Assembly: GCF_018320785.1 (NCBI RefSeq)
Contig: NC_054876.1
Span: 22,962,212-23,026,211 of the forward strand
DNA length: 64,000 nt
Reading direction: 5' to 3'
Source of the DNA: Cheilinus undulatus
Lineage: Eukaryota > Chordata > Actinopteri > Labriformes > Labridae
Position numbers and translations under genes: made by a program. The notes beneath the pieces are model-generated. The model was not told the origin of the DNA, searched no databases, and saw only the letters and a program-made list of their open reading frames with translations. Positions 1-11,945 of this stretch are shown piece after piece. Every line of letters starts with the position of its first letter. Position 1 is the first letter of the stretch.

Positions 1-3000
1 CAGCCTCAATAACATTTTCAGCAGAAATCTTCTGCAACACAGGATGACCCTGATGAAGGCCACAAGCCAAAACGCATCAGTCTACTAAAGTTGTTCTCTA
101 AACTACAAGTGTTTCAGGAGATTTCTGTGACTTTCAAGACTGTATTTTTTCCTCCACACACCCTGGAAGTTGGTGAGCTTGTGCCAGATATACCTACCTC
201 AGTACAAGTTTAAACCACATCTTGCTCCACAGTTCATATACTATTACAGGGTTTGGTCGTCATGCACAGCTTGGTAGCAGAGCTGCGTGTGTCTACTACC
301 ATGGCAAATGAAACCGAACATACTATACTGAAGTTGATTAAACTGCACTTATTGTGAGGAGACGTTGAAGTAAATGGAAGGTACAAATGCTGAATCAACT
401 GAGGCCTAGGGTGGGGGCGTTCCAGCACCTGCTTAGCCACTGGGAGACATGGACGAAAAAGTGCATGTCTGGTATTTTCAGATGCCAGCATTGTGACACC
501 GTCTGCAGCCATTTATAACCAATTCTAACATTTTTGAGGAGGTGGTTTACATGTGTAGATATCTGTGTAGGTTTCAGGGCTACGCAACTTAGGGTGTATG
601 CTTAGGCATAGCTTTGAAGCAGAAGAATAAATCAGGCTTTAACAGATGAAGAATGGCTCCCACCTTTCAGTTAAAGCAACAACAGTCATAAGTAAGTATA
701 ACTAAACGCTTTAATCTCATGAAACAGGAGGTTATATGTCAAAGATATCACTTTTTGTCAATCACAGATAAAGAAAGTCCTTCTAGGAACTAAAACAGCC
801 TTTGTTCTGTGTCTACAGGTAAATCCTTATAAACATAACTGGTAGCCACAAGACAGCTTGTTACTAGCCTGTGGCAACAGGAAGTCATGGCCATGAGATA
901 TTAATCCCCATGTTATCACATGGGTTCTATAAATATCTGTTTTTTCAAAATGGGGGCTACTGGAGAAAATCACACTTTCAAGCGAGCCTCTAGTGACCAC
1001 ATGAGGAACTGCAGCATTAACCACTTCAGAGGTAAATGACCTAAAAGTCCCTTCTTCTGCTCCAAAACAAAGTAGTATCACCCTGCAGCCTGGTGGGTTC
1101 ATATACTTGCAGAGAACTGACCCTACATGTAAGTCACCACCAAATCTATACAATTCTGAAAATGATATCAAAACACCTTTGTGATATGTTTTTAAGATGC
1201 ACCACTTCTCGCACTCTGAGGTGAACAATTTCAAACTCTTGCACCCATTCAGGGGCTTGAAAGGCAAACTCCCTTAGAGTAAAAATGTCAACGATTCCTC
1301 TTTACATTGTGCGTGCTTTATTCACACCCTCCTGTTGACACACCAACGTTCCTATTTCTCTCTGACACGCACATCCTGCTGGTTAGACTCCAGTGTGTCT
1401 TTCCTCTTTCTTATCCTCCCCACTGTGGCAGAGAATGCACGTCTACAGCCACAGATAAGCTCAGTTCTTTGTGTGTTCGACTGTGTGTGTTATCTCTCCT
1501 TACACTGTTGGATAAAAGGCCTGTCTCAAGGCCTTACTGGCTGTCATGTGGCTCTGTCGGACTCCCTCACTTGGATAAGACCTTGACAGACAGATAGATA
1601 GACAGGCAGAAGGGCAGGTATAAGGTGAGGAAATAGGGGAAAAGCAAAGTGTGATCCTGACAGTGAAGCCATGTCTGTCTCATCTGGTGCAGACCAGATG
1701 TGGACAAGTAGATGAAGAAGAGAAGGTTGAAGGATAGAGGGATGGTTAAAAAAAAACGAGTTGAAGAGACTTTGCGAGCCCACAGCAGCTGGATGGAATT
1801 TCTAACATACGCAGCAGGAATGTCAGGAATGCAGGACAGTCTGATCGGACCAAGAAAGAGGGTGGAGAGGACAGACGAGTCAGGAAAGACACCAAAAAGA
1901 AGAAGTAGAGATATGGAAAAGAGTGGCATGATAAACTAAAGCCGAGGGACTCAACACAGCCCGTCATTGTAAGCAGAAAGATACAGAGACACTGTTTGTG
2001 GAGGGACTGTCACGCTATGGAACAAATAAGTGATTCAGTTTCATTTTGAGGTTGTGGCAGCCATAGTTAACAGTTATGACTGTCAGCGGTCCTGTGTGTG
2101 GCCTGAGGACTCGTACTGTACGTCCTCCTGCCTCACTGTGTTCAGGCTAATGCTGGCAGGAGAGCGTGTGCAGGCCTGTGTGGGGGAGGGTGGCGGCTCA
2201 CTTTATAACACTGCTTTGACGAATGATGGCCTTCTTTAGCTAAGGTTTATCTTTTTTTATCAAACACTATCAACAATAACAACAAATCCTTCCTCCAGTC
2301 AACTTTATTCTGTTTTATTAATTATGCTGGCAGTATCTCGATGTCTTTCTGTCAACTTGAGGTGGTCTGTCTAAACTGTTGGTCCAGTTCATAATATCTG
2401 AATGATTATTAGACTGATTAAGAATAAAATGAATTCTTATCTTTATGTCCCTCTCAGGATGATAGTTTTGACATTGTTAATAACTTTTCATACAGTGCCT
2501 TCACCAAGGAAAACACCTGTTAATCTTGATTAAATATCCACAAAACATAAGAACTCCCAACAGCCTGAACAATACTCTGTTTTATGTAGCAAACATTAGC
2601 ATGACTAAGATTGGAAGCACATTCCAGATCAGATACTTGTGCTATTGCAATGCCATGAAATCCACTCTGTATACTAAACTTGCATTGAGCAAGAATGTGC
2701 AAATATTTTTCAGATCAAACAGGAAAATGTGCACTTACTGTAAAAGACAGATTGACTGGTTCTTCTTTTTTTTTATGTATAGCTTCCCCGTGACATCACA
2801 CACCCATGGAAAGAAAGGCTTCTTACTGCTGTACGCTATAGAGAAGCTGACAGTTTTGGTTGCTAACCAGTAACTAATTTCATTGACTAAAACTATGACT
2901 AAAATGTTAGTTGACTTCCTTTTTCCCTAAGGACATTGGTATGAAAACTAGCTTAAAATAGATCATTGGTGTTAAAAATTCAGATGATTGAAATGTTAAA

Positions 3001-3240
3001 GCTGGACTGTTGGTCATACAGATTACATGATAATTCTCCACTGTGCATATAAATTATTTCAGTATTTTCATCTCTGTAAGGGTCATTGACATAATAGTAT
3101 CTTTGTGTCTGAATCTTTCATTTCCTTTTGAAAAAACTCATCACTTCATGGCATATACATATGCTTGATCTACAAGACCTACTTTGTTTGAATACATTTT
3201 AGTATATTAGTATAATAAATTTCACATTTTGGCACCTCAA
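1..3240. other. Gene-free stretch, no recognised gene
   Basis: Several frames of 60-146 codons occur here, but none shows a known family signature and the longest (minus strand 827-1267) begins at TTG with no ATG. Near 40-95 the sequence resembles a motif often seen in fish dispersed repeats (CCTGATGAAGGCCACAAGCC). The rest is AT-rich with no detectable structure. Confidence 0.5.
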
Positions 3241-3249
3241 ATCTTAAAA

Positions 3250-4020
3250 ATGTCAGGCGGTGCAACTGTCTGGGTAAAATTCATATTCAAATTAGAATAC
3301 TTTGGCATGATTTTGGGGTTGAAATCTTTCAAATGAATAAATGTTATTAAAATGTATTTATATAAAGTTAGTATGATCATCAAGAAACTTTTGCAAGTTT
3401 TTGCAAGTTCTTAAATGTCATGGTGGTGCAACCATAACTGGGGTATTTTATTTTGAACTTAAATGATTGAAACAGATTGTTGCATAATTTATAATTTATT
3501 TGACTCTAGTTGACACTCATGGCAAAGAAATGGTTTATAGATCCTTTTCAAGCCAAGATAATCCACTTTCCATGTCAGGTAGTACAACCGCTGAAGACTT
3601 ATTTTGCCATTCTCGCTTATTTTATTTTACGAAAATATGTGTCCACTTTCTATAGAAAAGTAACAATATATCAAGTGGTGCAACCAGTGTTTCAGGTGTT
3701 GAAACTGCAAAAAGTGTCATTATATGAAATAAATTATTTTATTTCAAGTGCTAAAAATATTATTTTACGTCTGATTTGGTAAATGAGGTATCACATATTT
3801 AAAAAATATTGATTTATTACAGCTTTGCTCAGGAGAGCCAGTACACTTTCCTGTCAGGAGGTACAACCAATGTAAAACAGCAAAATTTAATTTTACCATA
3901 AAATTCTTCTTTTTATTTTAAAAATGGATGTATCCACTTTTTAACAAGAATAAAAGAAAGTATTTGCCTGTTTAATTTTAAATTAGTAGCAGATGTCAGG
4001 TGGTGCAACAATTTGACTGG
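3250..4020. repeat. Diverged repeat with a recurring TGTCAGGTGGTGCAAC motif
   Basis: The motif or close variants (GCGGTGCAAC, GTGGTGCAAC, GTAGTACAAC, GTGGTGCAAC, GAGGTACAAC, GTGGTGCAAC) recur near 3258, 3422, 3579, 3674, 3858 and 3998. The spacers are very AT-rich and some also match: CACTTTC precedes the copies near 3575 and 3855, and a TCCACTTT element follows each. This fits an old satellite with a unit or dimer of roughly 280 bp. Confidence 0.6.
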
Positions 4021-4138
4021 GGGCTCATCTGCAAATGAATGAAGCCTTTTATTTCATTGACCCATATTTAGAATCAATTAAAGTATTGATAGAGCATTCC
4101 TTGGATTGCCTTACAATGTGAGGAAGCTTTACTGACTC

Positions 4139-4275
4139 AGGCTCCGTCCACATGGGGACAAATTCAGGAGTATACGCAAAAGTTTTGGGTGACTGTAAAC
4201 GATACTTTTTGAAAATGGGTCCCAGTGTGCGTAAATCCGTATATGACTACCATTTCGCCTCCGTGTGGACGGCCA
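4139..4275. mobile_element. Inverted-repeat ends of a non-autonomous DNA transposon
   Basis: GGCTCCGTCCACATGG at the left and CCTCCGTGTGGACGGCC at the right are imperfect inverted repeats about 120 bp apart. The interior (CGCAAAAGTTTTGGG, TTTTTGAAAATGGGTCCCAG) is like a dispersed repeat widespread in fish, whose ends read GTCCACAC. The class (hAT or Harbinger) cannot be settled by eye. Confidence 0.5.
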
Positions 4276-4355
4276 ACTGCATAGTTCTTGAAACGATTAC
4301 GTCACACATAGCGTAGCTCTCTTAAGATGCCTGTGCGGGTCCGACCAAAACAACT

Positions 4356-4535
4356 ATGGCGGATTATAGAGTTGTGTTCGTGCTGCAGAAGCTTCTGAGC
4401 TTGTTATGGCTTTTACAGCAAGATCTGATGCTCCTTTACCACCACCGCGTACACATTACGTTCTTAAATCCAACTCAGAGAACAACCAGAAGGGCAACTA
4501 GGAGAAAGTTTGTGTCAGTTTTCTGTGATCTGTGA
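4356..4535 (+). pseudogene. N-terminal fragment of a Harbinger/hAT-type transposase
   Basis: An ATG-started frame of 59 codons (MADYRVVFVLQKLLSLLWLL then QQDLMLLYHHRV...) ends at TGA 4533-4535. The leucine/glutamine-rich start followed by an Arg-rich stretch (RTTRRATRRK) resembles the N-termini of transposase-like ORFs in fish repeats; the family assignment is from memory and tentative. No catalytic domain follows, so it is a remnant, probably linked to the inverted-repeat element just upstream. Confidence 0.4.
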
Positions 4536-4539
4536 TCTG

Positions 4540-6480
4540 TGAGGGCAACAGCGGTTGTAAAGTTTAAAAGTTATGTAGAATAGAACAAAATAAACAACTT
4601 TAATGTAAAGCTGGAATATAAACATATAAACTAAATACTGAAGGAGTGGAACCAAAGAGGGTTAACCAAAAACTTAACTGATTTTTACAGATTTTTTTAA
4701 ACCTTTGGTTTAATTGGAGAAATATTTGACTTAGCAATAACACTTGATGTGTTTTTAAAGGACATGAGCTTTAGTTTTGAGGATGGTTACTTTTTTCAGT
4801 GTGCATCAGTCACAGGTCTGAACAGGCAGTCTGCATGCTGACTCATCCACTTCAGAAAGAGTCAGACATTTGTCATGTAGTTAAATCTGTTTGGAGGTGG
4901 AAAGAAATCTTGTTGGTGTTTTTCCATTTTCAAATAGCCTTTTCTTCATGCATTCTATTTTTGACATTAGGGTCACTAAATTTGAGCCAAAGTGATTTTT
5001 CCCGACAGTGGTGCGTGTTGATTTTGACCCAGCCTCCCCTGCTGAGCAAAGTCTACAAATTGTGAGTTACTGAAATGCCTGAGATTATTCTGGTTCTTCC
5101 TCCAGCAGGAATGCACAACATGTGGTCCTTATCGACAACAAAAGAAGTGAAGCATATACCTAATATCATAATACCATCACAAGAGGCACATACCCTCTTA
5201 TGCTTTACATTGTTTAGGAACTAAGAGGTCACTTTGCAAACTTTTGCTTTTACTTTTGCCTATACCTTATTGATTTGTTCATTGCCTCAAAAACAGCTCA
5301 TTTAAATACAGCTAATCTAAAGGCAGTGCTCCTTTGGTTCTTATTACAGTACAACTGAAGCTGTGATCAAGTTTTTTAGAGTTTAACCAGTTAGTCTGTC
5401 TTCTTTGCCATCTTTTCTTCAGCTGATGTCATTTTCAGTTTGATCTCTGTATAGTAAATAATCTCACTGGTAGAGCTCAGGACTATTTGCCTCACGTTGA
5501 TTTTTGTCTTAACACACCAGAGACAGCTTATCAGGGAACAGTTATGGATTTTTGCAATCTGTTTTATCAGTAAGAAAAGCAGCTAAAAGAGAAAACTAAA
5601 AGTATCTGCAAGTAGTTTTGTTGAGTTTTATTTAGATACAGTAGTGCTAACTTGTAAACTTAGCGTACAGGAACCACAGTGGTTGAAATGTGAAGCCAGT
5701 GCAGAAGTGCAAAAACTACACTACAGTTTCCCCTTGAACTGGCTCCAAAAGTCACAAAAGTCTCATCCACACTCATTTAAAAAAAAAAAAGCTGAAATAA
5801 ACGTTTTTAGCTTGGTTCAAGAACAACTTCAGGTATTTGGTTCGTTCTTTTATCACCACAAACTGTATGGGGCATGAATTCTTATGTAACTAATTTGTTA
5901 TTAAGAATCAAGGCTTCATATGAAAAGAGGCGCGGCTGATTTTACTGATTAGCCAGGAGGCTAAAGGCTGGCCCCAGCGCCAGCTCTCTGACTGCTACTA
6001 GGTTGGCCAAAAGTTAGTTTAAAACATTCAATGCGTCTCAAATCGCTTACTTCTGTTGGTGTACTACGTAACAGTACTATTTTCTACCATGACTTTTGGC
6101 GGCACCAATTCACCACCAGTGTGGCCATGCTGGGCTATGCTGAGCTGCCCCCAGAATAATCCAGCTTTGGAGTAGGGGCCAAGCCCATGCGCCCCGCCTC
6201 AAGGTGTGCTGTGGTGATGTCACTGCTGTTTGTCATCTTTCTTGTTTAAGTAGCAACCAATGCACCAAACTTTGAAATACCTGCCGGATTACCAACAGAA
6301 GAAGAAGAAGAAGAAACCTTGAAGTAGGAACCAAACAGTGCTTCTTCTTCTTCCATATCCATATTTCCACATCAAACCTGAATAATAACCACTCTTAACA
6401 TAGAAACAGATATCTTTTTTAAGACATTTGTGCCATAGAATATAGTCATCTTAAAAATGTAAATCACTCTTAAAAACAGA
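4540..6480. other. Gene-free stretch
   Basis: No conserved coding sequence is seen. One structural item stands out: a (GAA)n run at 6297-6315 faces a CTTCTTCTTCTTC run at 6341-6353, enough to fold as a hairpin. Confidence 0.45.
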
Positions 6481-6499
6481 ATTAAATTAGTAAAACAAT

Positions 6500-7075
6500 C
6501 TCAAAAAAGGTGGTGGGAAAGGTGGTTAAATGGGATTTTAGCAGTAGCAGAGATGGGCTAGAAGTGGTATAAATTTGATAACAGTGGCAAAAAGTGCAAA
6601 AATTTGCGAAAATGGATTTAAGTGGCAAAAACAGGTACAAAAAGTTTTAAAAGGGGATTAAAAGTGGCAGAAATGGGTTTAAAGTGGCAAAAATTGGTGA
6701 AATGGGACTTAAAAGTGGGGAAATGTGCCTTAAACTGGCAAAAATGGGTTAACTGGAGCAGATAAAAGGAAGAAACTAGTCACTGGAACTGGTCAAAATG
6801 GGCATATCAAACAGTGAAATGTGGTTGAAATGGGCAAAAATGGGCTTAAAATGTGATAAAGTGGCAAGAATTGGGCTAGAAGTGGCAAAACAGGCAGTAA
6901 AAAGTTGTGTAAAGAGTTTGAACTTGATAAAAATGGGTTTAGATTGGCAAAAATGTGTTAAAATTGGCAACAATTGTTGGTACAAAGGGATGAAAACGGG
7001 TTAAAATTTGGCAAAATAGGAGTAAAGTGCCAAAAATGGCTCCAAAAGTGGCAAATAATAGTAACGAAACTGGGT
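6500..7075. repeat. Degenerate minisatellite of AAAGTGGCAAAAATGGGTT units
   Basis: About 20-28 bp units containing GTGGCAAAAATGGG follow one another with variable spacing for nearly 600 bp. Open frames across it (6798-7004 plus, 6776-6985 minus) are by-products of the repeat. The same unit appears in reverse orientation at 54.17-54.60 kb. Confidence 0.7.
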
Positions 7076-7104
7076 GAGAAAAAATAATTTCAAAAAGTAT
7101 ATTC

Positions 7105-7190
7105 CATTTTCTTAAGGCATCTGGCAACCCCCTCTTAGTGTTTCACGACCCCTAATGGATCCCGACCCCAAGTTGAGAACAACTGTTTTA
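7105..7190. repeat. Dispersed repeat end adjoining the minisatellite
   Basis: The phrase CACGACCCCTAATGGATCCCG followed by ACCCCAAGTTGAGAACAACTG (near 7142-7184) matches a motif met at the edge of many fish dispersed repeats. It suggests that the minisatellite is an internal part of a larger mobile unit. The class is unknown. Confidence 0.35.
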
Positions 7191-7199
7191 CATAATAAA

Positions 7200-10100
7200 T
7201 AGAATGACTTTCAGCCTGGTTAAAAAAATGTGTCTTATTAGCTAATGTCTTCATATCCTCTTACTGTACGGGCGAGTGCATTTTTTTGTACCACAAACGT
7301 TTCAGTTATTTTTAGGAAACCCTCACTGCGCACTGATTGGCGTGTCTCATTTGATTGACAGATTGCTTGACAGGCAGACACTACGATCAGAAGGCCAGCT
7401 TTAGTGCCAGCTTAGCTGACAGAAAGTTGATCTCAGTGGGCTCATGTCTGCCGTTAGGTCGATCCCAAGTTCGGTTCAGACAGTGATTTTAATATGGAGG
7501 CTGCCACGGATTGATATCAAAAGCAGTTTGATCTGCCTATTGTAAGCAGACGGCTGACGTCATATATATATTTTGTCCAATTCTTTCTACAGTCTATACT
7601 CAACACGTTGCACCATCAGCTCTAGACCTGCCCTCAAACAGGTAGCTCGGTTGTGATGGAAAAGCAAATCCCCTGCAGTCCTGGGCTGCTGTGCTGAGTC
7701 AAACCAAGCGGAGCCAAGTTGCTCAGTGTAGGGACATGCCCTGTTAAATGCAGTACAGAGCACTCCATAACAGCGGGTTTATAATGTCTCAAATTTTGCA
7801 CTGTTGTTTTACACTAACAGAAAGTGACGACAGTTCAACCGCCTCTGTTTTCTTCTTCTCCTTCTTTTTTAAAAGCAGACGCTTAATAAACATGAGCCAA
7901 TTACAATCAAAATTTGATGGCTATTTTCACTCTCTATTAAATTCCTGTAACGTGTTTTATGTTAACATTATTCGCTTAGGAAACCTATTTTGATAAAAAT
8001 ACCTTTTTTTTTTTCTTGAAATGTGCTAACATTGCAAGTAAAACATAAACTAGCTTGCAGATGTGCTTGTTAGCTAGCGCGCTTGCATGTTAACAGTACA
8101 GCATTCCTTCCGTATTCAATTCTCTGACGTTTTTGAGTGCACCAGTAGTTTTGCATTTGAGTATACTCAGTTCTCAAAGTATTTAGTACAGAAGTATGCG
8201 ATTTGGGACGCTAAGTGTAGTAGCCTTGTTGCCAAAAATAACAAGAGGACTAGATTCATTTCAACACAGTCTGTGTTTATCTTGCTAACGTTAAGCTAGA
8301 AAGCTGCAAGTGTGCACTGCATAATGGCACCAGAGTTAAAAGTCTAGGTATCAAAAAAGTGAGTAATATTTACCCTCTAGAGACAATTAATGTGTGTATG
8401 AGATTTTGTCACAATAAAGAAACTGAATCTGAATCCAAATCTATAAACACTGCACACATCCAGGCTTTTAGCTTAGCTGTTAGCATGGCTAAAAAGACCA
8501 GTGATGCTTACATTTGTATTTGTTTTCCCTTTATTTAACCATCTTGTTTGTGAATATGTCAGCATTAAACTAATATCAAAAAATCATTTTCAAGAAATAC
8601 AAAAACATCTCTGAGTCCAGGCAAAGTGGCTGTCTTAAACTAGCTTGATAGGTTACTAGCTACTATAAGCTAGAGGAGGTTTTTCATCAAAACATAAACA
8701 TTATGTGGTCATTAAGATTCAAATAGATATAGTTGTGGATTTCTGGAGGATGTAAAGATGTTTGCTTTCGTCTAGAAATTTCATCTTTTCTTTATTGCCC
8801 TTCACTCATGCTTTGTAACCATGGTAACTGACAAAAAAACTGTGTAGTAGTTTCTCAGAGGCTGGTCTGATTACTGACAATATTGAAGAATTTGTTGCTG
8901 GCTCTGTAACGTTCAGAGGCGGATGCATGTATCCCTCCAGGTTAACTGACACATGATCCTGTGTGCATCTCCACAGTCATTTTTGCACATCAGTTTATTT
9001 CACCCACTTACTCACAGCTGATCGCACGCACACAGGATCCACTGCACCCACTTAACTGTACGTGAGTGACTGGCTGTGGGCCAGCTCATACCCACGCTTC
9101 TTGAGTGTGGAGTTTAGAGGGGAAGTTAATCATTTCTTCTCTTCTCTCTGCAGGATCACCTAAAGCAGGAATAAGAAAGATGGCTCTGTTTGTCACCCCC
9201 TCGTCCTCTTATGGCTGACACACAGCGGTTCTTCACTGGCAAGCTTTATGTTCTTGTACACATGCTAAAGCTGCCAGCTGAAGAACTGCTCTGGTCTGCC
9301 CTGCCCCAGACGACTCAGGAACAGGAAGCGGACGGAGGGGGGCGGTGGGAAGTTTTCCACATGCTCAGGAGTCAGACGGGACTTTAATAATATGCAAGAT
9401 TCAAGCCACCATTGTTTGCATTCCTGTTGAATCACATGCAGGTTTTATTTCATTTTTGACATAAATTACACGCTGACTAGATCTCTGAGGTGTACTTTAC
9501 TGGTCTTAAAATAAAAAAGTGAAAAATTTCTTTCTTTGATGCATTTTTTTTTATTACAGAAACTCTAATAGGACATGTATCCAGATGTTTAAGTCTGAAA
9601 TGTCCTAGTTTTCACATTAATGTAGTCTGTTTCTCAAGATAGTGACTAATTTATCTTATTATCTGGTGCTTATTTTCTTGAGCTCTTGAATTCTTAACTT
9701 GCTATTATAGAAAATTAACTTGTCATCGTGGGAAATCTAAGATATTTAATTATTTCAAGGAAGAATGGTACAAAATGTATAGGTGTCCACTTAGGGCTGC
9801 TGTGGTTTATCGTTGTGCACCCAATGAAAAATAAAAGTCATATCAATACTTACAGCTATGTTTTTTTTTCCAAAAGTCCTACACATACAGTGTGTTTTTA
9901 CATAGCATATGTATGCAAAAAAGTGTCACACTCTTTCCTTTAACTCTGAAACCCCTGGTGATCCCATTAAGACAAACAAGAAAGTTCAGAGTAAATGAAG
10001 ACGTTCTTTTTAAGCTGAACAACCTCAGATCTGCCATGATTTTACAGTCTTTGTTCTCCGAGAGGCTAAAAACCCCATTAACAAGTCAACCAGCTGACAT

Positions 10101-11190
10101 TTAGTCAGGACAGTATGATTCCATTCTGACTGTTGTTACATAAAAGATGAAACCAATGTCTGATCTTCAGAGCCTGCAGGCACTAGTGGCGGCTTTAGTG
10201 ATTTCTTCACAGATGACACACTTAAGAAACATTTAACAATCACGACTTTTGTCAATCTGAATGCTTGTAATTTTAAGTTTGAACTTGTTTGATCCTGAAT
10301 TTGGGCGTAGGTGAACAAAGCTTCACTTTTTTTACAGATCTGAAGTAAAGGCTGGTTTTCACTTAAGAGAGAAAATACTGAATTACTGTATATATGCTTT
10401 TCACAAAGGAAATTAAGGTATATATGCCTATTAGTTTTAACTGGTACAGGGCCATCAGAGCTGAAGGTAAAGGGTTTTGGTGTGGTTTTCTCTGCATAAC
10501 CACTAGATGGCATGATAATCTAAAAAAAATGAAGGTTCAAGTGTGTTCTGAGGGTTTATCCCATGTTCAAAGTTTTTTCAGAAAATACAGTAGAGGAAAT
10601 CCCTTAAAAGATGTTCTTTTAAGATTTACCTATAAAATGATATTTTTGAGGATTGACACCATTAATGCATTAATCATGATTAACTAAGGTCCACAATTTG
10701 TGCATTAATTCTTAAAATCACATTAATTGCATGCACACCAATGAAGCTTCTCCCTGCATCCACAGTGATGTGAAATAAGTCCTTCAATGCTCCTTAATGT
10801 CTCATCTCAGTTTAAAAACTTACAAACAGCTCAGTGGACGTATCAACAGTCATCTGCATATGCTGTTATCAAACATTTACACTTTTTTTTACGGTTCCTC
10901 TTTCTTTTTGGCTGACCACTGAGGTCAGCCCTACACATGGCAATGTCTGAGTAAGTAAGTAGGTAACTCAGTAAGTAACTGACTGAACGAGTGACGCTAA
11001 TTTATAAGCCTTACAATACAGAGTTGCATTTGCTTGTACTGAATGCTGGCAGTGATGGCTGCCTCCACCGTGTTAACTAGAGCCATACATAAAGAGTTTC
11101 CCTATGGGCTGGGTTTACTCGTGCTAAAAGCCCTCTAATGTCTGCCTCCACTGCTCTAAATTCCTCAGATATAGCTTTAGCCTCTGTTTC
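7200..11190. other. Gene-free stretch with scattered repeat traces
   Basis: No family-supported coding sequence. The run near 8400-8440 (AATAAAGAAACTGAATCTGAA) looks like a LINE 3' tail. At 10655-10740 AT-rich inverted motifs (ATTAATCATGATTAA) resemble MITE sequence. A low-complexity AAGTAAGTAGGTAAC run is at about 10950-10985. The open frame at 10136-10513 (minus) has no recognisable motif. Confidence 0.4.
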
Positions 11191-11244
11191 ACCAGAACTG
11201 GGCCACATTTCTGTATGACAAAGAATAAAAACAACCATATAAGC

Positions 11245-11945
11245 TTTTCATGTTGGGAAAGATGTTTTCACTCCTCTTCTGACCTGCTTTGGCATGACTA
11301 TGTGACAGTTGAAAGAGAAAAGGTAACATTTTGTGTAAATGCTTGTGTATGCTGGCTGCTCGAGGAGCAATTAGCTCTGAATTAATCACAGCAGCACTTT
11401 GTCAAAACTGGACATTTCTTTATTAGATATAACAAGCAAATACAGCAACACTAAAAGCTTTCTGTAACAGAAATGGTGTTTTTGCTCTTCTACCAAACCA
11501 CTTCAGCGTGTGTGATAGTTAAAGGGGGAAAGGGTTTCTTGATGTGCTTGTATTTATGGCAGCTAGCCGAACGTTAGTTCAGGCTTAGCCAGACCACCAC
11601 ATTTCTTCATCACAGTGCTGAGAGCAACACGAAAAGCTTTCTGTGACAGAAAACAATGTTGTCGCTCTTCTGCCACCCCACTTTGGCATGATTGTGTGAT
11701 AGTTACGGGGGTAACTATCACACAATCATGTTGTTGTATATAGCTAATGAGTTGTTGTGTCCCAGCTAATGATTCCACTAGCAAGTCTGTCATTAGCCGC
11801 ATTAGCCGCACTGGCACTTCTGTCTGAAGCAGACAACATGTCTCATCCAAACAAGCACAGAGAGCAACACTAAACGTTTTCTGTGACAGAAAAAAAATGT
11901 TCTCGCTCTACTCCTGGTCTGTTATGGCATGGCTTTCCGATCATG
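11245..11945. repeat. Diverged tandem array, at least four units
   Basis: Units near 11245, 11441, 11621 and 11856 share the order GCAACACnAAAnGCTTTCTG, ACAGAAA, CTCTTCT, then GGCATGATTGTGTGATAGTT or variants. Spacing is about 180-235 bp. The third unit ends in a perfect hairpin. Confidence 0.6.
11687..11730. repeat. Perfect 20-bp inverted repeat with GGGG loop
   Basis: Arm 1 is 11687-11706 and arm 2 is 11711-11730. The arms are exact reverse complements and enclose only GGGG. It lies inside the tandem array; the first arm belongs to the repeat unit, so the second arm looks like a recent inverted copy. Confidence 0.9.

Noticed and set aside
827-1267. 146-codon open frame on the minus strand
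   Set aside because: It begins at TTG just after a stop, has no ATG start, no recognisable domain, and no splice or promoter support.
10136-10513. 125-codon minus-strand frame
   Set aside because: No motif, biased Ser/Leu/Lys composition as expected by chance, and an overlapping frame on the other strand.
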